Counted from the stretch's first letter, positions 32,291 to 41,847 are shown. The stretch: 64,000 nt of DNA from Bacillota bacterium (GCA_023421955.1 JAEZSE010000031.1:62001-126000), one strand, 5' to 3'. Notes: a model not told the origin generated them from the letters alone. A program made the numbers and translations.

Positions 32291-33760
32291 TTAATGGTTC
32301 ATAAAGAAACCTGTTTTGGATCGAATCATCTCGTCAATAGTTCCGATATAGTACTCGATGTTCTTTGGATTGGGAAACCGCTCATGGCGGGTCTGTTCAT
32401 AAAACATCCGTTTAGACACAGCCCCAGCCCCCAGGGCTATGATGTCGTGGGTTTCCTCCATCATATCGATGTTATAGACACACGCCGTGCCGGGCAGGGC
32501 ATAACCCACGTTTTCCAGGTTTCCGGTCATATACTTCTGGCGGTACATGTAGTAAGGCTCCATCCCCCGCCCTGCCGCAAAGGCATGGGCAAGCTCCACC
32601 ATGCGGGCAACCTCCTCATCGGTGGGTAGCGGGTATTCGCCCAGCCGCTCATTCAGGCGAGAGGAGTGCTTGATGGCCAGCGTGTGCACAGTCAGGTTGT
32701 CCATGTCGAGCGGTGCCAGCGCTTCCAGTGTGCTTGCCATATCATCGGCGGCTTCACCGGGCAGACCGGCGATCAAGTCCATGTTGATCTGGCTGATGTC
32801 GGCGGCACGGGCCATAGTGAAGGCTTCCAGCACGTCTTCCGGCGTGTGATCGCGGCCAATGGCCTGGAGCGTGCGAGCGTTCATCGTCTGCGGGTTGATG
32901 CTCACCCTGCCCACACCCATAGTTTTGAGCATCGCCATGGTTTCGGCAGTCACGCTGTCCGGCCTGCCGGCCTCCACGGTGAACTCCCGTGCACCGGGGA
33001 ATGCCTTTTGCGTTTCATCCAGCACCCGTTGCAGTTGCTCTGTTGGGATGGCCACCGGTGTACCACCGCCCACATAGATGGCGCGGCAGCGCCTGCCCTG
33101 CCCGGCCATCACCGAGCCGAAGGCAGCGATCTCCTGGAGCAGCGCCTCCACATAAGCGTCAGCCAACTTGGGTTTGCGCATGTCGGCGCTGAAGAACGAG
33201 CAGTATAGGCAGCGGGTGCGGCAGAACGGGATGCCGATATAGACATCATAATGGCCCTGATCGCCCCATGTATGAATACCCTGCTGCGCGGCGAGGATGT
33301 CACCCACCAAACGGGCCTTGGGTTCCGATACATCGAATACAGTTTGCAGTGCTTCCACCATTACGGGCAGGCTGCCCTGCCCCATCTCGTCCAGCAGTTG
33401 CCGGGCAAGCTTGGTGGGCCGGATGCCGGTCAAGGACCCCCACGGTGGGGAGAAGCCACGATCATCCTTTAGGAGGGCATACAAACACAGCTTGGCATAG
33501 CGTTTCTTGAGCCTCTCCATCAGCAAGCTGTCATCGCTTTGCACTGTGCTGAAGGACATTTCCCGGGCGATGGGCTCTTGGCCAGGCCGGATGAACTCGC
33601 ATCGCTCGGCCCAATGCCCCTGCTGCTCCTCAAAGCGGTGGTCAATGGCAAGCTCCGCGCCGGATTCCTCAGCAGAGATCTTCTCCATGCCAAAGAAAAG
33701 CCGGATTACATCGGCCATGTCGTTATAAAAGCCCGGTTGGTTCGTCGTAAACTGGATCAT
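32291..33760 (-). CDS. hemZ: HemZ-type radical SAM protein (coproporphyrinogen dehydrogenase family)
   Basis: A 489-residue protein. A 170-residue N-terminal domain precedes the radical SAM core, whose iron-sulphur cysteines are C180, C184 and C187 (CRTRCLYCSF), then VGGGTP and a HemN-like C-terminus (GRGMEPYYMYRQKYM, GNLENVGYA). HemZ proteins are relatives of oxygen-independent coproporphyrinogen oxidase, but some of the group have other roles, including heme handling. The ATG overlaps the stop of the metallo-hydrolase gene by 4 nt. It is the last gene of the recJ-to-hemZ operon here. Confidence 0.93.
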   Translation of the reverse strand: MIQFTTNQPGFYNDMADVIRLFFGMEKISAEESGAELAIDHRFEEQQGHWAERCEFIRPGQEPIAREMSFSTVQSDDSLLMERLKKRYAKLCLYALLKDDRGFSPPWGSLTGIRPTKLARQLLDEMGQGSLPVMVEALQTVFDVSEPKARLVGDILAAQQGIHTWGDQGHYDVYIGIPFCRTRCLYCSFFSADMRKPKLADAYVEALLQEIAAFGSVMAGQGRRCRAIYVGGGTPVAIPTEQLQRVLDETQKAFPGAREFTVEAGRPDSVTAETMAMLKTMGVGRVSINPQTMNARTLQAIGRDHTPEDVLEAFTMARAADISQINMDLIAGLPGEAADDMASTLEALAPLDMDNLTVHTLAIKHSSRLNERLGEYPLPTDEEVARMVELAHAFAAGRGMEPYYMYRQKYMTGNLENVGYALPGTACVYNIDMMEETHDIIALGAGAVSKRMFYEQTRHERFPNPKNIEYYIGTIDEMIRSKTGFFMNH

Positions 33761-34386
33761 ATGCTGATCGGGTTCATTACCCGCTCCCGGCCGATTGTGC
33801 TTGGCTGACCGTGTCCGGGGTAGATGGAGATATTTTCATCCATGGAAAGCAGCCGTGCCATCGAAAGCATCAACGCCTGCATGTCACCGCCGGGGAAACC
33901 AGTGTTACCGTAACCGCCCCGAAACAATGTGTCGCCGGTAAACAGGTCGTCCCCCACCCAAAAGCAGCAGGAGCCCGGCGTGTGCCCCGGTGTGTGCAGC
34001 ACCTTCACAACAAGGTTTCCAACAGCAATTTCGCTGCCTTCAGCCAATTCCGCATCCACATGCCGCCCGGTGATGGGCTTCTGCCGGAACGGGCCGGACA
34101 TATTGCGCATCGGGTCACTGAGGCCAGACCGGTCCAGGCTGTGAATCGACACCTGCGCGCCGGTGCGCTCACGCAACTCGTCAGAACCTGACACATGGTC
34201 GAAGTGGCAATGGGTTAGCAGAACGTGGCGGATTGCGGCGCCCTCCGCCTCTGCTGCTTGCAGCAGTTGTTCTACGTTAATATCCACATCGATTGCGGCG
34301 GCGATGCCTGTTTCCATGCAAACCAATAGATAACTACGGCCATCGTTGCGGCCTGTTGGCACGGAAATGATTTTATGAACGGCCAT
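33757..34386 (-). CDS. MBL-fold metallo-hydrolase (glyoxalase II-like)
   Basis: A 209-residue protein with the zinc motif THCHFDHVSG (near residue 60), HTPGHTPGSCCFW and FTGDTLFRGGYG, and a final PGHG. This is the small hydroxyacylglutathione-hydrolase-like group found beside dtd and hemZ in Clostridia. The ATG at 34386 has AGGAGG 8 nt upstream and overlaps the dtd stop (TGATG); the TTG at 34389 is less likely. Function in this operon is unknown. Confidence 0.92.
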   Translation of the reverse strand: MAVHKIISVPTGRNDGRSYLLVCMETGIAAAIDVDINVEQLLQAAEAEGAAIRHVLLTHCHFDHVSGSDELRERTGAQVSIHSLDRSGLSDPMRNMSGPFRQKPITGRHVDAELAEGSEIAVGNLVVKVLHTPGHTPGSCCFWVGDDLFTGDTLFRGGYGNTGFPGGDMQALMLSMARLLSMDENISIYPGHGQPSTIGRERVMNPISI

Positions 34387-34835
34387 CAAAAGGCCCTCCT
34401 GCTGTCCAAAAGAATCGTAACAGGCCCGTCATTGACAAGATGGACCTCCATCTCAGCCCGGAATTGGCCGGTTTGCACCTCAATACCAGCCCGGCGGAGG
34501 AAGTCAACCGCGGCCAGATACCACCGCTCACCTTCCTCGGGTGCTGCGGCATTGGAAAAACTGGGCCGGCGGCCATGGCGGGCGTCACCCAGAAGCGTAA
34601 ACTGTGACACGACGAGCACATTGCCGTCCACATCACCCACAGCCAGGTTCATCTTACCCTCGCCATCCTCAAAGATGCGCAGGCCGATGATCTTGGTGCA
34701 GATATATTCCAGATCCTTCTCACCGTCACCCAACTCCACACCAAGAAAGACCAGCAGGCCGTGGCCGATCTGGCCGACAGTCTGGGCTGCCACGTCCACT
34801 CTGGCGGATTTGACACGCTGGATGACTGCTCGCAT
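34386..34835 (-). CDS. dtd: D-aminoacyl-tRNA deacylase
   Basis: A 149-residue protein of the normal DTD length. MRAVIQRVKSARV at the start, LVVSQFTLLGDARHG with the catalytic threonine region, and VNDGPVTILLDS near the end are the family motifs. DTD removes D-amino acids (and glycine from tRNA-Ala) mischarged on tRNA. GGAGAGAG precedes the ATG. It lies 25 bp after rel in the same operon. Confidence 0.97.
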   Translation of the reverse strand: MRAVIQRVKSARVDVAAQTVGQIGHGLLVFLGVELGDGEKDLEYICTKIIGLRIFEDGEGKMNLAVGDVDGNVLVVSQFTLLGDARHGRRPSFSNAAAPEEGERWYLAAVDFLRRAGIEVQTGQFRAEMEVHLVNDGPVTILLDSRRAF

Positions 34836-34860
34836 ACTCTCTCCGTCTCTTCAGGGCGCC

Positions 34861-37017
34861 TCACGTCCCCCGATACACATCAATCATCTCGGGAATCTTC
34901 CGGAACGCACGGATCAACGCTTCCAGCTGCACCTTGTCCTTAATTTGAATGAGCATCGCCATGTTGGCCACGCCTTTGGCGGTCACCTTGGCGTTCACCT
35001 CAATCATGTGGGCGTCCACAGCATCAATGGCCTTGTAGATGTCAACAATGAGCGCCGGGCGGTCATAGGCGCTCAGGTGCAGGCGGGCGCGGTAGGCCGA
35101 GCTGGCATCGTCTTCCCAAGCCACGTCGATAAAGCGGCTGGCGTCGTTCATGAGATCTATGATGCTGGGGCAATCCCGGCGATGTACGGACACGCCTCGA
35201 CCCCGCGTGATGAAACCCACAATCTCATCGTGGGGCACCGGGTTGCAACACTGGGCGAAGCGCACCAGCATGTTTTTATGGCCCTTTACAATGATGCCCC
35301 TGCTGCTCGGCGGTTTCTTCTGCGTCTTGTTTTCGGCGGCAGGAGCTGCCTCAGCCTGCTTGGCCTTCTGCTCACGGCGGAGCTCCGCCAGCAGCCGCTG
35401 CAGCACCTGGCCAGTTGTGAGGCCGCCATAACCCACAGCGGCGTACATGTCTTCCACAGAGCTCAGTGTGAACTTTTTATACAGCTTCTGCAGCCACTCG
35501 GGCTTTAACAGGTCACCAAGCAACACACCGGAGCGCTTGGCCGCCTCCTCCAGCATGTCCTGGCCTTTTTCGATATTTTCATCCTTATATTCTTTTTTGA
35601 ACCAGGCGCGGATCTTGTTGCGGGCCTGGGGTGTTTTCACGATGTTGAGCCAGTCGCGGCTGGGGCCCCGGCTGGTGTTGGAGGTGATGATTTCCACTAT
35701 GTCGCCAGTTTTAAGCTCGGCGTTCAGGTTCACCATCTTGCCGTTGATCTTAGCCCCCACACACTTGTTGCCCACGGCGCTGTGGATTATATAGGCGAAA
35801 TCCACCGGCGTGGCCCCCTTAGGCAAGTCCACCACATCGCCCTTTGGCGTAAACACAAACACCTCGGTGGCAAACAGATCGAGCTTCAGCGAGTCCATGA
35901 ACTCATGGGCGTCACGGGTCTCGTTCTGCCACTCCAGGATCTGGCGGAGCCAGGCAAGCTTGCTGTCAAACTGATTGTCGCCGCCCGCTTCCTTTTCCTT
36001 ATATTTCCAGTGGGCGGCGATGCCGAATTCTGCTGTGCGGTGCATCTCCCAGGTGCGGATCTGCACCTCAAACGGTGCGCCGCCCCGCCCGATCACCGTA
36101 GTGTGCAGCGACTGATACAGGTTGGCCTTGGGCACGGCGATGTAATCCTTAAACCGACCTGGCAGAGGGCGCCAGAGCGTGTGCACGATGCCCAGTACGC
36201 CGTAGCAATCCTTCACACTATCCACAATCACGCGCACGGCGGAGAGGTCGTAGATCTGCTCCAGAGTTTTGTGCTGCTCCTTCATCTTGCGGTAGATGCT
36301 GGCGTAGTGCTTCAGGCGGCCCTCAATGTTGGCGGCAATGTCTGCCTCCTCCAGCCGCTCGCGGATCTGGGCGATCACCAGGTCAATCTCCGTGCTGCGG
36401 TTGGCCACCGTGGCCTCCAGCTCGCGGGCAACTTCTGCGTAACCCTCGGGATCGAGGTAACGCAGCGCCAGGTCTTCCAGCTCCACCTTGATCTTGAAGA
36501 TACCAAGCCGGTGGGCCAGCGGCGCATAGATTTCACGGGTTTCGCGGGCCACGGCAACCTGCTTCTCCCGGGGGCAGGCATCGAGCGTACGCATATTGTG
36601 AAGCCGGTCGGCCAACTTGATCATGATCACGCGGATATCCTGAGACATCGCAAGCAGCATCTTGCGGATGCTCTCAGCTTGCCGCTCCTCGTTGCTGCTG
36701 AACTCCACCTTGCTGATCTTGGTGAGCCCATCCACAATCAGGGCGATTTCCGGCCCAAACTTTTCCTTGATCTCCTCCAGCGTGACGATCGTGTCTTCCA
36801 CGGTGTCGTGGAGCAAGCCCGCGGCGATCGTGGTAGCGTCCATGTCCATATCCAGAAGGATCGTGGAGACCTCGCAAGGGTGGATGAAATAGGGCTCGCC
36901 GGTTTGGCGGGCCTGCCCTTCATGGGCTGCCCTGGCAAATTCATAAGCCCGTTCGATCAGGGCCTTATCCAGCTTGCCCGGTGCTTCCTTCCGAATGCGG
37001 TCAATGAACCCGTTCAC
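34861..37017 (-). CDS. rel: Bifunctional (p)ppGpp synthetase/hydrolase Rel
   Basis: A 718-residue RSH protein. The hydrolase HD domain is intact: H46, H70-D71 and E74-D75 in GLLHDTVEDT, and RLHNMRTL. The synthetase domain has FKDYIAVPKANLYQSLHTTV. TGS (VFTPKGDVVDLPKGATPVDFA), the conserved-cysteine region (RFAQCCNPVP) and a C-terminal ACT domain follow. Both activities should be present, so it makes and degrades the stringent-response alarmone. The start is GTG with AAAGGAG. It lies between apt and dtd. Confidence 0.97.
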   Translation of the reverse strand: MNGFIDRIRKEAPGKLDKALIERAYEFARAAHEGQARQTGEPYFIHPCEVSTILLDMDMDATTIAAGLLHDTVEDTIVTLEEIKEKFGPEIALIVDGLTKISKVEFSSNEERQAESIRKMLLAMSQDIRVIMIKLADRLHNMRTLDACPREKQVAVARETREIYAPLAHRLGIFKIKVELEDLALRYLDPEGYAEVARELEATVANRSTEIDLVIAQIRERLEEADIAANIEGRLKHYASIYRKMKEQHKTLEQIYDLSAVRVIVDSVKDCYGVLGIVHTLWRPLPGRFKDYIAVPKANLYQSLHTTVIGRGGAPFEVQIRTWEMHRTAEFGIAAHWKYKEKEAGGDNQFDSKLAWLRQILEWQNETRDAHEFMDSLKLDLFATEVFVFTPKGDVVDLPKGATPVDFAYIIHSAVGNKCVGAKINGKMVNLNAELKTGDIVEIITSNTSRGPSRDWLNIVKTPQARNKIRAWFKKEYKDENIEKGQDMLEEAAKRSGVLLGDLLKPEWLQKLYKKFTLSSVEDMYAAVGYGGLTTGQVLQRLLAELRREQKAKQAEAAPAAENKTQKKPPSSRGIIVKGHKNMLVRFAQCCNPVPHDEIVGFITRGRGVSVHRRDCPSIIDLMNDASRFIDVAWEDDASSAYRARLHLSAYDRPALIVDIYKAIDAVDAHMIEVNAKVTAKGVANMAMLIQIKDKVQLEALIRAFRKIPEMIDVYRGT

Positions 37018-37137
37018 ACGAATCTCCTTTGGGGATGGATGCTTTTATAGTATTATTCCCATAATCAAGGGGTGAGAAACTCCCGGTGATTCGCAACAAG
37101 GCGGGGAGCACCCCCGCCTTGCCTCATTGCACCTGCT

Positions 37138-37653
37138 TTAAAATTTTATCGCCGAGAAGACATCATACCCCTGCAGGATTTCCTTGCCGGAATACATGGT
37201 CATCTCCATCGCAAAACACACGCACACAATCTCCGCGCCCATCTTCTCCAGCAGCTGGCAGGTGGCAAGGGCGGTGCTGCCGGTGGCAAGCAGGTCGTCC
37301 ACCACGACCACGCGCTGGCCGGGCTGCACAGCGTCTCTATGCACTTCCAGCGTGTCGCTGCGGCCCTGCTCAATCTGGTACTCATAGCGGAACACCTCTG
37401 CCGGCAGCTTGCCGGGGCGCCGCACCGGCACGAAGCCAGCCTTCAACAGATAAGCAAGCGGAGCGCCGATCACAAAGCCGCGGGCCTCGGGGCCGGCCAC
37501 GATATCAATCCGCTTGTCCTTCAAGTGCTCATGCATCCTGTCCATCAGTGCGGCGAAGGCTTCGCCGTCCTTCAACAGCGTCGTGATATCCCGGTAACGG
37601 ATGCCGGGCATCGGGAAGTCCTGTATCAAGCGCACTTTGTCCTTCAGATTCAT
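37138..37653 (-). CDS. apt: Adenine phosphoribosyltransferase
   Basis: A 171-residue purine-salvage enzyme. DFPMPGIRYRDITTLL near the N-terminus, GPEARGFVIGAPLAY, and the PRPP loop VVVDDLLATGSTALA are typical. A strong AGGAGGT lies 6 nt before the ATG, which fixes the start. The first 125 bp overlap the 3' end of recJ in a different frame, so it is translated from inside recJ. rel follows. Confidence 0.97.
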   Translation of the reverse strand: MNLKDKVRLIQDFPMPGIRYRDITTLLKDGEAFAALMDRMHEHLKDKRIDIVAGPEARGFVIGAPLAYLLKAGFVPVRRPGKLPAEVFRYEYQIEQGRSDTLEVHRDAVQPGQRVVVVDDLLATGSTALATCQLLEKMGAEIVCVCFAMEMTMYSGKEILQGYDVFSAIKF

Positions 37654-40069
37654 CGCCGCACCTCCTGATCGATTCGGTCAACAGCCTGTAGATCGAGCTG
37701 CCGTTGAGGTCTGCCTTTGCAGCCGGTTCCGCCGGCCGCAACCACACGGGCTTGTCCAACTCCATGAGCAGCTCCAGCTCAATGAAGATTCGCGCGGAAA
37801 CCTCCGCACGCCAGGCGGGCACGCCTTCCCGCTCCAGCCAATGCCAATCGGCAGGGGTTACCGGGCCTGCTTTTGAGAGCAGCGCCGACTTCATCAGCCG
37901 ATAAACCCGGAGCAATTCCTCCCGGCTGAAATCACCGGGCAGCAGACTACCATCAAGGTTACCGCTAATTATAATGCAGTTTCCGGCATTGTTCAATCTT
38001 TCGCTGATGTGGGTTACCATACCGCCGGAAATGGGGCTGTCGAACAGGAAAACACGGTCATACCCCTCCAGTGGAACAGCCTTGAGGTCAGGCGCGAGCA
38101 CCAGCGCGTTTTCGCGGCGGGCAGCCTGGTGAGCAGCGCCCACACCGGTATACACCCGCTCCAGCAAGCCGTCATGCCGCAGTGCATCCAACAGGTCAGT
38201 GGCGGTGGTCTCGGTAAGGCACAGCGCCAACGTGCCCCAGCAAGTGCTCCTCACCGCATCCAGATAGGCGGACACACCGGTTTGCCAATCAAGCTGCGCC
38301 GCAAGCCCATCCCCCTCCGGCAGCCGCACAAGCACCGCTTGCACGGCCCCTCTGGCCCGGCCGATCAAAGCTCTTGCGCCGGCTTCTCCGTGTGGGGGGC
38401 GGATGTGCTCCACCACGGCCTGCACCCGCTGCCGGCCCATCCAATCATTTACATCGGGCACCACCAGCGCGTCGCAGACTGCAGCGCCTTGCAGCGCGTC
38501 AAACATGGCGCCCTGCCGGAAGGCAATGCCCTCCACACCGTTGCTGCCGCCGAAGCGCATGCGCAGGTGCTTTTCATCTTTGGTACGAGCCAAACCGGCC
38601 AACGCCGCGTCCTTGAGATAAAACACCGGGCGGGGGTTGCCAAAGCCGCAGGGTTCCAGTTTATCCATATCCTCTGCCAGGCTGATGGTTAGCTCTGAAA
38701 CCGCAAGCTCCGTATCATATTGCCGTAGCGGCAGGAAAACATCCTCCGCGTAGTTTTCCGCTAGGAACCGATCCAGCGCAGCGGCAAACAACTCCACATG
38801 CTCCGGCAGCAACGCGCAGCCGGCAGCCTGCTCGTGGCCACCGTAGCGCAGGAACCACCGGGAGCAGGCTTTCATCGCCTGAAACAGGTGCACGCCCGGC
38901 ACGCTGCGGCCGGAGCCGTAGCAGGCCCCCTCCCCATCGCCAAAGAGGAATGTGGGTCGGTGGTAGCGCTCCACGATGCGTGAGGCCACGATGCCGGTGA
39001 CGCCGGTGTTCCATTGGGGCTGATAGAGCACAATGGCCCGGCGCTTCGAAAAGGAGTAGCCGCTCTCAATCATGGCAACGGCTTGCTCCAAAATTCCCTC
39101 TTCCACACGCACACGGTCGGCGTTATCGTCGTTAAGCTCCGCCGCAATCTCTCTGGCCCTTGCTGCGTCTTGAGTCAGCATCAGTTCCACAGACTTGCGG
39201 GAAAGATCCATCCGCCCGCCGGCGTTGATGCGCGGGGCCAGCATGAAGGCAATGTTGCCGGCCTTCACCGGCTTGCCGGCAAGCCCTGCGACTTCCTTCA
39301 GCGATTGTATGCCTGGCCGCTCACCGGTTTGGATGCGGTCAATGCCCATGCGCACGATGGCGCGGTTCTCATCGGTGAGCGGCACGATATCCGCCACGGT
39401 GGCCAGCGCCGCGAGATCGAGCGCCCGCTCTACTGCTTCCCGCCCGCCCAGCGCCTGCACCAGCTTCAGCGCTGTGCCCGCGCCGCAAAGGCCGGAGAAG
39501 CCATAAGCCTGGCCGGATCGCTTGGGGTTCACCACCGCTGTGCAGTCCGGCAGCACATCGGGGCACTCATGGTGGTCGGTCACAATCACGTCCATGCCCA
39601 GCTCGCGGGCACGGGCCACCTCTGCGCCATTGGTCACGCCACAGTCAACCGTCACCAGCAGCCCTGCCCCGGCGAAGGACTCCACCGCCGCACGGTTCAG
39701 GCCGTAACCCTCTGTATGGCGGTTGGGGATGTAATAGTCGCAATTAGCTCCCCGGCCTGTCAAGTATTCGATGAGGATCGACGTGGCGCACACACCATCC
39801 ACGTCATAGTCGCCATACACGATGATTTTCTCATGGGCCTCAATGGCCAGTTCGATCCGCTTCGCCGCGTCTCCCATGCCCGTCAGGCCCAATGGGTCGC
39901 GAAGGCGCTCCATGCCGGGATTGAAAAAGGCACGGCCAAGCTCAGCCGTGGTCACGCCCCGGCCAATCAGGATTTCCGCAGTAGGCTTCATCACACCCAG
40001 CTCGCGGGCCAGCGCCTCCGCCTCTTGTGGCTCGGCACCCAGGTTTCGTTTCAGGTATCGGAACAGCAA
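37529..40069 (-). CDS. recJ: Single-stranded-DNA-specific exonuclease RecJ
   Basis: About 846 residues from a TTG at 40069, with GGGAG 6 nt before it; upstream in-frame codons read through repeat-flanking sequence and look non-coding. It has DYDVDG (87-92), TDHH (164-167), SGLCGAGTALKL and a DHHA1 block (GRSVPGVHLFQAM, YGGHEQAAG). RecJ degrades single-stranded DNA 5' to 3' in recombination and repair. A long C-terminal extension (about 570 onward) follows the core, as in other Firmicutes. The last 41 codons lie inside apt. Confidence 0.93.
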   Translation of the reverse strand: MLFRYLKRNLGAEPQEAEALARELGVMKPTAEILIGRGVTTAELGRAFFNPGMERLRDPLGLTGMGDAAKRIELAIEAHEKIIVYGDYDVDGVCATSILIEYLTGRGANCDYYIPNRHTEGYGLNRAAVESFAGAGLLVTVDCGVTNGAEVARARELGMDVIVTDHHECPDVLPDCTAVVNPKRSGQAYGFSGLCGAGTALKLVQALGGREAVERALDLAALATVADIVPLTDENRAIVRMGIDRIQTGERPGIQSLKEVAGLAGKPVKAGNIAFMLAPRINAGGRMDLSRKSVELMLTQDAARAREIAAELNDDNADRVRVEEGILEQAVAMIESGYSFSKRRAIVLYQPQWNTGVTGIVASRIVERYHRPTFLFGDGEGACYGSGRSVPGVHLFQAMKACSRWFLRYGGHEQAAGCALLPEHVELFAAALDRFLAENYAEDVFLPLRQYDTELAVSELTISLAEDMDKLEPCGFGNPRPVFYLKDAALAGLARTKDEKHLRMRFGGSNGVEGIAFRQGAMFDALQGAAVCDALVVPDVNDWMGRQRVQAVVEHIRPPHGEAGARALIGRARGAVQAVLVRLPEGDGLAAQLDWQTGVSAYLDAVRSTCWGTLALCLTETTATDLLDALRHDGLLERVYTGVGAAHQAARRENALVLAPDLKAVPLEGYDRVFLFDSPISGGMVTHISERLNNAGNCIIISGNLDGSLLPGDFSREELLRVYRLMKSALLSKAGPVTPADWHWLEREGVPAWRAEVSARIFIELELLMELDKPVWLRPAEPAAKADLNGSSIYRLLTESIRRCGDESEGQSALDTGLPDARHPLPGYHDAVEGRRSLRRTDGQDA

Positions 40070-40224
40070 AACAGGCTCCCTCTCCCCGAAGGGAAAACAG
40101 GTGAAATGACTCGAAGAAATGAAAACAATATACCAAATGTTGGGGGAGATGTAAACCATGGGAGTAGTCAGTAGCTGGTGACCAGTAAACAGTAGGGAAT
40201 GATCCCGTGGTGTTCCGCCGATCA

Positions 40225-40366
40225 AAATCCCCCCGCCGCCGTTGGCGGCCCCCCCTTAGCAAGGGGGGTGCGTTAGTCTTCTCCCTCGCTTACGTGAATG
40301 TGAAAGAACGATATTGCACCCCCTTTATGAAGGGGGGATGGCCTCCACAGAGGCCAGGGGGGATTT
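40225..40366. repeat. Complete palindromic MITE-like element (family A, copy E2)
   Basis: 142 bp with ends AAATCCCCCC / GGGGGGATTT, arm hairpins CGCCGCC-GTT-GGCGGC on the left and TGGCCTC-CACA-GAGGCCA on the right, two inner hairpins of CCCCCCTT/AAGGGGGG type, and ACGT (40292) at the centre. The spacer resembles that of E1 (TTCT, CTC, TTA-ACGT or TTACGT, AAAGAA, TTGC in the same order). It lies upstream of recJ, starting 156 bp before the TTG. Confidence 0.85.
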
Positions 40367-40372
40367 GTCTAC

Positions 40373-40548
40373 GGGCCGGGACTGAGTTACAGAATGCATG
40401 ATGGGCTAGCAGCTGCGAAACTGCAACCAGCCGACCTCTGCTGCGAAGACGGGTGCAGGGCGAAGCCCTGTTAAGAACTCCCCTTCCCCGCCGACAGTCT
40501 GATGGTTGCCACACAGCAGATCGGGGAAGGGGCAAGGGGATGGGGCAA
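40373..40548. other. Gene-free stretch: truncated family B repeat and a long stem-loop
   Basis: GGGCCGGGACTGAG at 40373-40386 is a truncated family B hairpin directly after element E2. CCCCTTCCCCG (40480-40490) pairs perfectly with CGGGGAAGGGG (40522-40532) around a 31-nt loop, just downstream of kbl on the minus strand. The stem-loop may end kbl transcripts, though no T run follows. No gene is seen from 40070 to 40548. Confidence 0.6.
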
Positions 40549-41733
40549 CTAAATCCCCATCTCCTGTTTGCACTCCGCAAATGCCTTCATCGCAAAATCC
40601 AGATCCTCTTTGCTGTGCGCGGCGGAAATCTGCGTGCGGATGCGGGCCTTGCCCTTGGGCACCACCGGGAAGAAGAAACCAACCACATAGACGCCTTTTT
40701 CCAGCATGCGGGCAGCCATGGCCTGCGCAAGCTGCGCATCATAGAGCATGATCGGCGCAATGGGATGGTCGCTTTCAGGAATGTCGAAGCCCAATTCCTT
40801 TATGCCGGCGCGGAAATAGCGAGTGTTTTCCTCCAGCCGGTCACGAAGCCCGGTGGATTCGGTGAGCAGGTTGAGCGTCTCCAGCGTGGCGGCGGCGATG
40901 GCCGGGGCTAATGTGTTGGAAAACAGATAGGGCCGGCTGCGCTGCCGCAGCAGGTCCACCACGGTCTTCTTTGCCGCCGTATAGCCGCCGGACGCGCCGC
41001 CCAGCGCCTTGCCGAAGGTGCCGGTGAGGATATCCACCCGACCCATCACGCCGCAGTATTCGGGAGTCCCCCTGCCCTGCCTACCCATAAAGCCTACGGC
41101 GTGAGAGTCATCCACCATCACAAGCGCCCCATAGCGGTCTGCCAGGTCGCAGATGCCCTTCAGGTTGGCGATGAAGCCGTCCATCGAGAACACGCCGTCG
41201 GTGGCGATCAGCTTGATGCGTGCACCAGCAGCATCAGCTTCCTTCAGTTTTGTCTCAAGATCGTTCATATCGTTATTCGCATACCGGTAGCGCTGGGCCT
41301 TGCACAGACGGATGCCGTCAATGATGCTGGCGTGGTTCAATGAATCGGAAATCACCGCGTCCTGCTCGGTGAGCAGCGTCTCAAACAGGCCGCCGTTGGC
41401 GTCGAAGCAGGAGGAATAGAGAATGGCATCCTCCATACCCAGAAATTCGGCAAGCTTTTCCTCCAGCTGCCTGTGCAGCGCCTGCGTGCCACAGATGAAC
41501 CGCACAGAGGAAAGGCCGTGGCCCCACTTCTCATAGCTGTTTTTTGCTGCCTCGATGAGCCTTGGGTGGTCGGAAAGGCCCAGATAGTTGTTGGCGCACA
41601 GGTTCAGCACCTGCTTGCCGCCTACATCGATCCAGGCCTGTTGAGGGCTTTCGATAATGCGCTCGGTCTTCCAGAGGCCAGAGGCGCGGATTTCCTGAAG
41701 TTGGGACGCGAAGATTTCAAAAGCTTGGTTCAT
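40549..41733 (-). CDS. kbl: Glycine C-acetyltransferase (2-amino-3-ketobutyrate CoA ligase)
   Basis: A 394-residue PLP enzyme of the alpha-oxoamine synthase family. NYLGLSDHPRLI, YSSCFDANGG, VDDSHAVGFMG and the PLP lysine in TGTFGKALGGASGGY are present. It splits 2-amino-3-oxobutyrate with CoA into glycine and acetyl-CoA, the second step after threonine dehydrogenase. The ATG at 41733 is used because the alternative at 41763 lies in repeat sequence; GAAAGGA lies 7 nt upstream, also in repeat-like DNA. tdh lies upstream on the same strand, 298 bp away. Confidence 0.95.
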   Translation of the reverse strand: MNQAFEIFASQLQEIRASGLWKTERIIESPQQAWIDVGGKQVLNLCANNYLGLSDHPRLIEAAKNSYEKWGHGLSSVRFICGTQALHRQLEEKLAEFLGMEDAILYSSCFDANGGLFETLLTEQDAVISDSLNHASIIDGIRLCKAQRYRYANNDMNDLETKLKEADAAGARIKLIATDGVFSMDGFIANLKGICDLADRYGALVMVDDSHAVGFMGRQGRGTPEYCGVMGRVDILTGTFGKALGGASGGYTAAKKTVVDLLRQRSRPYLFSNTLAPAIAAATLETLNLLTESTGLRDRLEENTRYFRAGIKELGFDIPESDHPIAPIMLYDAQLAQAMAARMLEKGVYVVGFFFPVVPKGKARIRTQISAAHSKEDLDFAMKAFAECKQEMGI

Positions 41734-41736
41734 GAG

Positions 41737-41842
41737 AAATCCTTTCTCCCCCGCGGGGGGCATCCCTCCCTACCCTCCCTTAAGTCGGTGCGCTCAGCGC
41801 CGACGGCTAAGGGGGGATGCCGCCACAGCGGCTGGGGGGATA
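41737..41842. repeat. Palindromic element, variant copy (family A) abutting kbl
   Basis: AAATCC at 41738, a CCCCCGCGGGGGG hairpin, CATCCCTCCC, CCCTCCCTTA enclosing a hairpin (GTCGGTGCGCTCAGCGCCGAC), TAAGGGGGGATG, a hairpin (CCGCCACAGCGGC) and TGGGGGGATA. It is roughly symmetrical but lacks the ACGT spacer of the complete copies. On the minus strand it ends 3 nt before the kbl ATG and includes the likely kbl ribosome site. Confidence 0.75.
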
Positions 41843-41847
41843 TTCTC

